From Hyphomonadaceae bacterium (GTDB taxonomy: Bacteria; Pseudomonadota; Alphaproteobacteria; Caulobacterales; Aquidulcibacteraceae), in assembly GCA_016791425.1 (NCBI GenBank), contig JAEUMQ010000023.1:62001-126000 (forward strand): a stretch of DNA of 64,000 bases, read 5' to 3'. This document shows, in pieces, positions 7,300 to 14,318 of this stretch; within the stretch, counting starts at the first letter, position 1, and every line of letters starts with the position of its first letter. Made by a program: the position numbers and the translations under genes. The notes beneath the pieces were generated by a model, which worked only from the letters and a program-made list of their open reading frames with translations, made no database searches and was not told the DNA's origin.

Positions 7300-8385
7300 A
7301 TGACCATCGACCGCAGAGCGCTGCTCGGCGCGGGCGCGCTCACGGCGCTCGGCGCCTGCGCCACCGCGCAGAGCAGTCCGGGGGCGGCGACGACGCGGCC
7401 GCGAGTGATCGACGTGCACACGCACATGTTCACAACCGGATATGTCGAGGCGCTGCGCGCCAGCGACGATCCGCTCGTCTCTATCGCGCCCCCGGACGCC
7501 AACGAGCGCTACGAGGGCATCCGCTACAAGGGAGACGTGATCCTTCGCCTGAGCCCAACGATGCTCGATTGGGACTTGCGCATCGCCGGCATGGATCGCG
7601 GCGGCGTCGATATCGGCATCATCAGTCTCACCGCGCCCAATGTCTATTGGGGTTCGCGCGCGATCAGCCGCAGGTCGGCCGAAGCGATCAACGCGGGTTA
7701 TGCCGAAGCACAGCAGCAACATCCCACACGCATCCGCTGGTTCGCGTCGCTGCCATGGGACTATCCGGAAGACGCGATCGCCGTGCTGCGTCAGGCCAAA
7801 ACCATGGGCGCCACCGGCGTCTGCACCCTGACGAACATCCGCGGGCGGCCGTTGACGCATGAGGATTACCGTCCGATCTGGCGCGAGATCGAGGCGATGG
7901 AGATGCCGGTGTTCGTGCATCCCACCAGCCCACGCAATCCGGAGGATCTGGAGGGCTACAATCTCGGCAACACCGTCGGCATGACGAACGAGACAAGCCT
8001 CTGCTTCGCGCGGATGATGCTGTCGGGCTTTCTGGACGCGTTTCCGCGGCTGGAGCTGGTCGCAGCCCATGGCGGGGGAACGCTGCCCTACATCATCGGC
8101 AGGCTCGATCAACGCTGGCGTCAGGACAGGGCCGTGCGTACGCCGAGCAGCCAACAGATTCCCAGCGCCTATCTGCGGCGGCTGTGGTTCGATGCGCTTG
8201 TCTATGACGAGGCGACCATGCGCTTCTTCGTGGAGCAGGTCGGGGCGGACCGGATCATCTATGGCTCGGACTTCCCGTTCCGCATCGGCGACATGGAAGG
8301 CGTGATCGCGCGCGCGAGCGCGCTGCCTGCAGCGCAACGCGACGCGATCCTCAACGGCAACGCGGCGCGGCTGTTCAAGCTTTGA
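7300..8385 (+). CDS. Exported amidohydrolase of the ACMSD / amidohydrolase-2 family (lipoprotein)
   Basis: The 361-residue product starts with a short Arg-Arg signal ending in a lipobox (DRRALLGAGALTALGAC), so it should be a periplasm-facing lipoprotein. The metal site of amidohydrolase-2 enzymes is present: DVHTHMF (HxH), FVHPTSP, AAHGGGTLPY and YGSDFPF. This family includes ACMSD, resorcylate decarboxylases and related aromatic-acid decarboxylases or hydratases, mostly cytosolic. GGGGAGG precedes the ATG. The next gene, an IclR-type regulator, starts on a TTG overlapping this stop. The substrate is unknown; context suggests an aromatic or ring-fission product. Confidence 0.82.
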   Translation: MTIDRRALLGAGALTALGACATAQSSPGAATTRPRVIDVHTHMFTTGYVEALRASDDPLVSIAPPDANERYEGIRYKGDVILRLSPTMLDWDLRIAGMDRGGVDIGIISLTAPNVYWGSRAISRRSAEAINAGYAEAQQQHPTRIRWFASLPWDYPEDAIAVLRQAKTMGATGVCTLTNIRGRPLTHEDYRPIWREIEAMEMPVFVHPTSPRNPEDLEGYNLGNTVGMTNETSLCFARMMLSGFLDAFPRLELVAAHGGGTLPYIIGRLDQRWRQDRAVRTPSSQQIPSAYLRRLWFDALVYDEATMRFFVEQVGADRIIYGSDFPFRIGDMEGVIARASALPAAQRDAILNGNAARLFKL

Positions 8386-9161
8386 GCGCGACTTCTGCGG
8401 CGCTGATCGAGAAGATCCTCCATGTCCTGGAGCGCAGGGTCGCGGGCGGGAGCGCAAGCGAACTGGCGGAAGAGCTCGGCGAGAGCGCCGAGCGGATCAG
8501 CGCCGCCACGGCGGAAGGCATCGGGGATGAAATCCTCGAGCACTGGCCGTTCTGGCCCGAACGCATCCGCGCGACGGCGCGGGCGACTTCGCCGTTCCTG
8601 CGGGACCTTGCGGATCTGCGGGGGCGGGCGCTGCCGTTTCTCGAGCGCATGAGCGCGGCCTCCGGCTGGCCGGCGACGCTGCACCTCTTGGTTCCCGGCG
8701 CGCACGCGGTCGTCGAACGGTTTCCGGGGCATGGCGACGCCGAGGAGATCGCGCGCGAGCAAGCCCGATATGCGACGCCGCGCTCGCTCCGATCGGGCGC
8801 GACGGCCATGGCGATCGTCGCCCACTTGGCCGACGCGCCACGCGCCGCCCTCCTCGACCGCCTGGAGCTGAGCGATCGGGCGCCGCAGCTCGCGGAGATT
8901 CGCGCGCAAGGCTATTGCCTCAGCCGCGGCGTCGATGTGACGAGCGGCTGGATCCTCTCCGCGCCGCTGCGCGCCCCCGATGGCGTTCCTTATGGCGCGC
9001 TCTGCACCTACGGCGTTGCGGGCGAGCTTGACGAGGGTTTCGCAAAACGGGCCACCGAGACGGTTCTGGCCTGCGCGATCGAGCTTTCGAAGCTTGTCCG
9101 CGCCGAAGCGGTGGAGCTGCGCGCGCGCGCCATCATCGCGGAAATGACGGAGCCTCGATGA
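8382..9161 (+). CDS. IclR-family transcriptional regulator (divergent N-terminus)
   Basis: The 259-residue product fits the IclR layout: an N-terminal winged-helix-like stretch (ALIEKILHVLERRVAGG, then SASELAEELGES as the likely recognition region) followed by a GAF-like effector domain (RGRALPFLERMSAASGWPATLHLLVPGAHAV appears in two blocks, then GYCLSRGVDVTSGWILSAPL). The start is a TTG overlapping the upstream stop (TTGA), and the gene overlaps the next start by ATGA. Its place between two amidohydrolase genes suggests it senses a substrate or product of this pathway. The HTH is atypical, so the family call is moderate. Confidence 0.68.
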   Translation: MSATSAALIEKILHVLERRVAGGSASELAEELGESAERISAATAEGIGDEILEHWPFWPERIRATARATSPFLRDLADLRGRALPFLERMSAASGWPATLHLLVPGAHAVVERFPGHGDAEEIAREQARYATPRSLRSGATAMAIVAHLADAPRAALLDRLELSDRAPQLAEIRAQGYCLSRGVDVTSGWILSAPLRAPDGVPYGALCTYGVAGELDEGFAKRATETVLACAIELSKLVRAEAVELRARAIIAEMTEPR

Positions 9162-10018
9162 CCCAGCCAGCGGGCCTCCGCATCTTCGATGTCCACGCGC
9201 ACCTGATCTCGAACGATCGGGAGCGCTATCCCTACGCCCCGCTCGGCGGCGTGGTCGATGAAAGCGTGCTTCGGGATCCGATCACCGCCGAGCGCCTGCT
9301 CGATGAGATGGACGCCTGCGGCGTGGAGCGTGCGGTCGTCGTCCAGCGTGCGCACGTCTACGGAATCGACAACAGGTACGTGCTGGATGCCGCAGCGGCC
9401 AGTCCGGAGCGGTTCTGCGCTCTCGTGCTTGTGAACCCATTAGCCGAGGACGTCGCGGCCGCGGTCCGCAATTGGGTCGGCGTCCGAGGTGCGATCGGAG
9501 TACGGTTGACCGCGCCCTCGCAGGAGTGCGGGCTCGATTGGCTTGCATCACCCGCCGCGCTCGCGGCCTGGGATGCGGCGCGGGACGCCGGCGCGAGCAT
9601 GCGCGTGCACTTCTATGCGTGGAACCGCGAGGCCGGCTTGAGCGAGACGCTCAAGCTCGCGCGGCGCTATGCGGAGACGCCCATCGTGCTCGACCACCTC
9701 TCCAACCTTCCCCCGGATTCGGAAGACGTGGACGACCTGCTCAAGGCGGTCGGCGACTGCGCGAACGTCTCAATCATGTTCTCCAGCATAAATGCCCAAA
9801 GGGCGCAGGCGGCGGGCGTCGCGCTCTCGCACATCGTCGGCCGGGTGGTCGGCGTCTTCGGGCCCGAGCGGGTCATGTGGGGAAGCGATGTCGGGCAGTC
9901 GAAGGCGCCCTACCGGGACATGGTCGCCGCCGCGCTCGCGGCGACCGCGCCGCTGCCCGCCGCCGCACAGCGCGACGTGCTGTGGGGCGCCGCCAGCCGC
10001 ATCTATGGGCGTCCCTAG
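9158..10018 (+). CDS. Amidohydrolase-2 family TIM-barrel hydrolase (LigI/lactonase-like)
   Basis: The 286-residue cytosolic product begins directly with the metal-binding strand FDVHAHLI (HxH) and ends with VMWGSDVGQSK, where the Asp is the catalytic acid/base of the amidohydrolase superfamily. VLDHLSNLPP supplies a further His. The length and the lack of a carboxylated Lys site resemble the 2-pyrone-4,6-dicarboxylate lactonase (LigI) type, which opens lactones formed in aromatic catabolism. The ATG overlaps the IclR stop by 4 nt, so the two are co-transcribed. Confidence 0.78.
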   Translation: MTQPAGLRIFDVHAHLISNDRERYPYAPLGGVVDESVLRDPITAERLLDEMDACGVERAVVVQRAHVYGIDNRYVLDAAAASPERFCALVLVNPLAEDVAAAVRNWVGVRGAIGVRLTAPSQECGLDWLASPAALAAWDAARDAGASMRVHFYAWNREAGLSETLKLARRYAETPIVLDHLSNLPPDSEDVDDLLKAVGDCANVSIMFSSINAQRAQAAGVALSHIVGRVVGVFGPERVMWGSDVGQSKAPYRDMVAAALAATAPLPAAAQRDVLWGAASRIYGRP

Positions 10019-10120
10019 CCATGCAGGCCGCGTCGAGTTCTTGCTGCGTCGGCTTTGCATTCGCACCGAGAGCGAGACGGAGCGCGGAAAGGTGCTAAGG
10101 TTCCGGTAAAGAGGGAACGC

Positions 10121-11506
10121 GTGACGGACACGGCGCAGGGCGGCGCGCCTCAGGGGCTTGAGGCGGCGAAGGAAGACGCGCACGCTTGGCCCAAGCCGGC
10201 GGCGGCCTGGTATGCGGTGTTCGTCCTCTCGCTGACGCTGCTGGTGAATTTCCTCGACCGCGGCATCCTCAATCTCCTCGTCACCGACATCAAGCGCGAC
10301 CTTGCGCTCTCCGACACGCAATGGAGCATCGTGAACGGCTTCGCGTTCGTGGTGTTCTACGCGATCTTCGGGTTGCCGATCGCGCGGCTGGTGGATTCCA
10401 CCAGCCGGCGCACGATCATCGGCATCGGCGTGATGCTGTGGGCGAGCATGACGGCGCTCTGCGGCCTTGCGCGCAATTTCGGTCAGCTCTTCGCGTTGCG
10501 CGTCGGCGTGGGCGTCGGGGAGGCGTGCACGGGGCCCGCGACGTTCTCGATGCTCGCGGACTATTTCCCGCGCGACAAGCTTCCGCGGGCGATCGCGGTG
10601 CTGAACTTCGGTTTCATGACCGGCAACGGGCTCGCGCTCATCATCGGCGGGGCGGTGGTGGCGTGGGTGGCGCAGGCCCCCGATTGGGTCTTGCCAGGCT
10701 ATGGGCCGCTCGCGGCGTGGCAGAAGACGCTGCTGCTGGTCGGCCTGCCGGGCCTGATCGTCGCGGCGCTCATGCTCACGGTGCCGGAACCCAAACGGCG
10801 CGATGGCGCGGGCCGGGTCGTTGGCGCGACGAAGGCGCCGCCGCTTTCGGACGTGTTCGGGCAGATCGGCAAGGAATGGGCGACCTACGGGCCGATGTTC
10901 ATCGGGCTCGCGCTCAAGACAGTGATGTCCTACGGACTCATCGCCTGGTCGTTCGCATTCTACAACCGCACCTTCGGCTGGACACCGGTGCAGTACGGCC
11001 TCACCGCAGGAACTGTTTGGTTCTGCGTGGCGCCGCTGGGGGCGATGTTCGGGGCGTGGCTCGCCGAGCGCTGGACGAAGCAGGGCATGCACGACGCCAA
11101 TCTGCGCGTCGTCTTCTGGTCCTCGCTCTTCCTCTTCCCGATCGCAGGCCTGCAGCCGCTCATGCCCAACGCCACGCTCGCGATCGGGCTCTTCTGTGCG
11201 CAATCGTTCGTGCAGAACTGGGTGCTCGGGCCGCAGAACGCGGCGCTGCAGATCATCACGCCCAACCGCATGCGCGGGCAGGTCACGCTCATCTGGCTCT
11301 TCATCTTCAACGTGATCGGGTTTGGGCTCGGCCCAACGATCGTGGCGCTGCTCACCGATTATGTGTTCGGGCGGGAATCGCAGCTCAACCTGTCGATGGC
11401 GACGGTCGCGTTTGTGGTTGGCCCGATTGCCGCTTTCGTGGTCTGGAGCGGCTTAAAAGCATACGGGGCGGTCGTCGCTCGACTCGCGAATGATATAAAC
11501 GAATAG
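10121..11506 (+). CDS. MFS transporter
   Basis: The 461-residue product has about 12 hydrophobic helices split by a central polar loop near residues 220-240 (PEPKRRDGAG), and MFS signatures: FLDRGILNLL in helix 1, ARLVDSTSRRTIIG in the loop between helices 2 and 3, and RVGVGVGEACTGPA in helix 4. The frame opens at 10055, but a GTG at 10121 preceded by GAGGGAACGC is the better start. It follows the two amidohydrolase genes and precedes two TonB receptors, so it probably takes the pathway substrate from periplasm to cytosol. The specificity is unknown. Confidence 0.82.
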   Translation: MTDTAQGGAPQGLEAAKEDAHAWPKPAAAWYAVFVLSLTLLVNFLDRGILNLLVTDIKRDLALSDTQWSIVNGFAFVVFYAIFGLPIARLVDSTSRRTIIGIGVMLWASMTALCGLARNFGQLFALRVGVGVGEACTGPATFSMLADYFPRDKLPRAIAVLNFGFMTGNGLALIIGGAVVAWVAQAPDWVLPGYGPLAAWQKTLLLVGLPGLIVAALMLTVPEPKRRDGAGRVVGATKAPPLSDVFGQIGKEWATYGPMFIGLALKTVMSYGLIAWSFAFYNRTFGWTPVQYGLTAGTVWFCVAPLGAMFGAWLAERWTKQGMHDANLRVVFWSSLFLFPIAGLQPLMPNATLAIGLFCAQSFVQNWVLGPQNAALQIITPNRMRGQVTLIWLFIFNVIGFGLGPTIVALLTDYVFGRESQLNLSMATVAFVVGPIAAFVVWSGLKAYGAVVARLANDINE

Positions 11507-11522
11507 CAAACTAAATCACTGC

Positions 11523-11562
11523 ATGCATACCCACCGTGAGCACCATCGTGGGGGATATGCAT
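11523..11562 (+). promoter_or_regulatory. Hairpin enclosing the Shine-Dalgarno and start codon of the first TonB receptor
   Basis: In the mRNA, ATGCATA (11523-11529) pairs with TATGCAT (11556-11562) and CCCAC (11530-11534) with GTGGG (11548-11552), leaving a GGA bulge and a 13-nt loop. The 12-bp stem contains the GGGGGA ribosome binding site and the first two bases of the ATG at 11561. Such occlusion usually means translation is conditional, for example on temperature, a small RNA or a protein. Confidence 0.45.
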
Positions 11563-13882
11563 GTCTCGATTCAGGCTTTCGAAAACCTTCAGCTCCGCGG
11601 CGGCGGTCTCGCTCGGCGCGGCGGGCGCGCTCGGCGCAAGCGCGCTGCCGGCCGCGGCGCAAGTCGAGACTGACGAGATCGTCGTCACGGCGCAATTCCG
11701 CGAGCAGCGGCTGCAGGATACGCCCCTTTCGATCACAGCGATCGGCGCGGAAATGCTGGAGGCGCGGAGCCAAACCAGCCTTTCTGAAATCGCGGCGCAG
11801 GCGCCCAATGTGACGCTTGTGCCGTCGAGCGCGTCGTTCGGACCTTCGCTGGGCGCCTCGATCCGCGGCGTCGGGCAATTCGACTTCAATCCGGCGGTGG
11901 AGCCCGGCGTCGGTATCTATGTCGATGACGTCTATCTGCCGACCATCACCGGATCGATTCTCGATCTCCTGGACCTTGAGCGTGTGGAAGTGCTGCGCGG
12001 TCCGCAGGGCACGCTTACGGGTCGCAACTCGATCGGCGGCGCGATCCGGCTGGTGTCGAGCCAACCCACCGGCCAGGGCGCCGGCTTCGTGGAGGGCGTC
12101 TATGGCTCGCGCAACCGGATCGGGTTCCGCGGCAGCGCCGATTTCGCGATCACCGACACGGTGTTCGCACGCATCTCCGGCGTCACAAAGCAACAAGACG
12201 GCTACGTAGGGCGCTATGATTACGGTTGCGTCGTCCCAGCCAGCGGCATCCCGGCGCAGCTGGCAAGCGTTGACTGCAAGTTCGGCGAGCACGGCGAGAC
12301 CGGGTACAGCGCCGTTCGCGGCATGCTGCGGTTCGCGCCGAGCGACACCTTCGACCTGACGCTCAGCGCCGATTACACGCGCGACAAGCGCACCGCCCCA
12401 GGCGAAGTCCTGCTCGCCGCCAATTTCAACAATCCCGAGACGAACCCAGCGCCCGGCGTTCCGTTCGACTCGCGGTTCATCTGCGGCGAGTTCTGCAATT
12501 TCGCAGCGTTCGCGCAGGCCGGCGGCGCCTGGCAGGGCTTCCCGTTCACCGGCTATCCGCTCAACGCCACGGCCGCCACGGACGAGCATGTGTTCGAGGG
12601 CGGCGGCGCCTCGGCGCACCTCATTGTGGACATCACCGATACGCTGACCCTTACCTCGATCTCGGCCTATCGCGACTATGAGAGCACCTTCAGCGCTGAC
12701 GACGATCTCTCGCCGGCCAATCTCGGATTCGGGCAGAACCGGCTCGACCACACGTTCTGGAGTCAGGAGATCCGCCTCAACGGAGAGGTCGGCGACCGGA
12801 TCGATTACACGCTGGGCGGATATTATTCCGATCAGAAAACGACATACTTCACGTACCAGGACATCCGTTATGCGGGCATTCCGCTGCAGTTCATCGGCGA
12901 TGACCCGGTGAATGCGGACACCTGGGCGCTCTTCGGCACGGCGACGTGGTCCTATTTTGACCTCAACGTCACGGGCGGCGTGCGCTACACTGAAGAGAAC
13001 AAGGACTACACCTTCTACCGGCGCAATCGCGACGGCTCGCCCAATCCTTTCCTCGCGGCGATCGACGGTTTCACCGGCTATTATTCCGGCAACCAAACGG
13101 ACTACCGTCTCAGTGCCGATTATCGCTGGACGCCGTCGTTCCTCACCTATGCGACGATCGCCACCGGCTTCAAAGGCGGCGGCATCGGTCCGCGGCCGTT
13201 CGCACCGGCGCAGGTGCAGCCCTTCAGCCCCGAGACCGTCACGGCCTACGAGGTGGGTTTCAAGTCGAGCGTGCTTGAGGATCGCGCAACATTCAACATG
13301 GCGGCGTTCTTCAACGACTACACCGACATCCAATTGCTGCTCCTCTCATGCCCGCAATTCGGCGGTCCCGGTCCGTGTGCGCTGCCGCAGAACGCCGGCG
13401 ATGCGGAGGTTTGGGGCGTGGAGGCCGAGTTCGTGGGCGAGATCATCGACGGGCTCACCGTGGACGGCGCGCTGAGCTGGCTCGATTTCGAGTACACGCG
13501 CCTCAACGCGCTCACCGGCCTGCCCGCCAACTCCACTCAGGTCTATACGCCGGAGTGGAAGGCCAGCGCGGGCGTCCAGTACGTGATCGACCTCGGCCAA
13601 TCAGGCAGCCTGACGCCGCGGATCGATGCGTCGTTCCAGGATGAGATGTTCACCAATTCGCTCAACGGACCGCTCAACGAGATCGACGCCTATACGCTGG
13701 CCAATGCGCGACTCACCTGGCGCAACGCGGCGGAGGACATCACGGTGTCGCTCGAAGGCACGAACCTCTTCGATGAATATTACTTCCTGACGAAGTACGA
13801 TCTCTCCGGCGCCGCGGGCCTGGTGAAAGGCCAGCCGGGGCGGCCGCGCGAGTGGGCGATCACGGTCAGACGCAACTTCTAA
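11561..13882 (+). CDS. TonB-dependent outer-membrane receptor
   Basis: The 773-residue product has a signal peptide ending at LPAAAQ, a TonB-box-like segment (DEIVVTAQFRE, about residues 39-49), a plug domain (RGVGQFDFNP, GIYVDDVYLP, ERVEVLRGPQGTLTGRN) and a beta-barrel ending in aromatic Phe (AITVRRNF). It belongs to the large group of receptors abundant in sphingomonads and Caulobacterales that import diverse ligands, including aromatics and terpenoids. It lies 54 nt behind the MFS gene, consistent with uptake of the same substrate across the outer membrane. Its start codon lies in a predicted hairpin. Confidence 0.92.
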   Translation: MSRFRLSKTFSSAAAVSLGAAGALGASALPAAAQVETDEIVVTAQFREQRLQDTPLSITAIGAEMLEARSQTSLSEIAAQAPNVTLVPSSASFGPSLGASIRGVGQFDFNPAVEPGVGIYVDDVYLPTITGSILDLLDLERVEVLRGPQGTLTGRNSIGGAIRLVSSQPTGQGAGFVEGVYGSRNRIGFRGSADFAITDTVFARISGVTKQQDGYVGRYDYGCVVPASGIPAQLASVDCKFGEHGETGYSAVRGMLRFAPSDTFDLTLSADYTRDKRTAPGEVLLAANFNNPETNPAPGVPFDSRFICGEFCNFAAFAQAGGAWQGFPFTGYPLNATAATDEHVFEGGGASAHLIVDITDTLTLTSISAYRDYESTFSADDDLSPANLGFGQNRLDHTFWSQEIRLNGEVGDRIDYTLGGYYSDQKTTYFTYQDIRYAGIPLQFIGDDPVNADTWALFGTATWSYFDLNVTGGVRYTEENKDYTFYRRNRDGSPNPFLAAIDGFTGYYSGNQTDYRLSADYRWTPSFLTYATIATGFKGGGIGPRPFAPAQVQPFSPETVTAYEVGFKSSVLEDRATFNMAAFFNDYTDIQLLLLSCPQFGGPGPCALPQNAGDAEVWGVEAEFVGEIIDGLTVDGALSWLDFEYTRLNALTGLPANSTQVYTPEWKASAGVQYVIDLGQSGSLTPRIDASFQDEMFTNSLNGPLNEIDAYTLANARLTWRNAAEDITVSLEGTNLFDEYYFLTKYDLSGAAGLVKGQPGRPREWAITVRRNF

Positions 13883-13906
13883 AACGCTGCCGCCGCAGTG
13901 CAAATC

Positions 13907-13940
13907 GGGCCTCCGCGCACGGTCGCGGGGGCCCTTTTGT
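13907..13940 (+). terminator. Rho-independent terminator after the first TonB receptor
   Basis: GGGCCTCCGCG (13907-13917) pairs with CGCGGGGGCCC (13924-13934) with one T-G wobble and a 6-nt loop, followed by TTTTGTTT. It lies 25 nt beyond the receptor stop. Confidence 0.85.
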
Positions 13941-14079
13941 TTGGCGTTTTACAATCAGCACAACCCACATCCGCGTGCATGAGCGAGAACATCTCGCAAC
14001 TGCAAAATGTTGCGCGCCCGCCACGGGCTGGGGAATTGCGGACACGCTGAATACCCCTCGCTTGTCGGGGCGATTTATA

Positions 14080-14106
14080 TATGGGACCCTTTGTATGGGA
14101 CCCTTT
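14080..14106. repeat. Tandem direct repeat TATGGGACCCTTT x2
   Basis: The 13-mer occurs at 14080-14092 and 14094-14106, a 14-bp period, just downstream of an AT-rich stretch. Each copy carries the interrupted palindrome GGGACCC. It may be a regulator binding site for the second TonB receptor. Confidence 0.5.
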
Positions 14107-14278
14107 CATTCATGCGCCCGGAAGCGGATGAATTTGTCCGACATTTGGACCACGCAAGGAGGATGCTTCGCATTCTGCAAGGTTTCAGTTCGTCGGGAAG
14201 TGAGACGCAAGAACAAGCGAACGGAAAGGTGACTGCCGCCGGACTCGCGCGCGAGCTTCGAGGCCACAAAGAAAGCAC

Positions 14279-14305
14279 TTCGGGACATCGAATTCGGGAC
14301 ATCGA
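14279..14305. repeat. Tandem direct repeat TTCGGGACATCGA x2
   Basis: The 13-mer occurs at 14279-14291 and 14293-14305, again with a 14-bp period, ending 13 nt before the start codon of the second TonB receptor. The core GGGAC is shared with the upstream repeat pair. Confidence 0.5.
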
Positions 14306-14318
14306 TCAGGGGGAAAAC

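Larger units (their letters stand above)
13883..14318 (+). other. 436-bp intergenic leader between two TonB receptor genes
   Basis: This gap contains the terminator of the first receptor near its left end, then about 370 bp before the second receptor. It holds an AT-rich stretch (ATTTATATATGGG near 14073-14085), two separate tandem 13-mer repeat pairs with 14-bp period, and a GGGGGA ribosome binding site before the ATG at 14319. A frame is open from 14007 into the receptor, but the residues before 14319 are polar and precede the signal peptide, so it is taken as untranslated leader. Confidence 0.6.

Noticed and set aside
9770..11203. A 477-codon minus-strand frame over the MFS gene
   Set aside because: It is His/Arg-rich, without family features, and opposes an evident 12-helix transporter.
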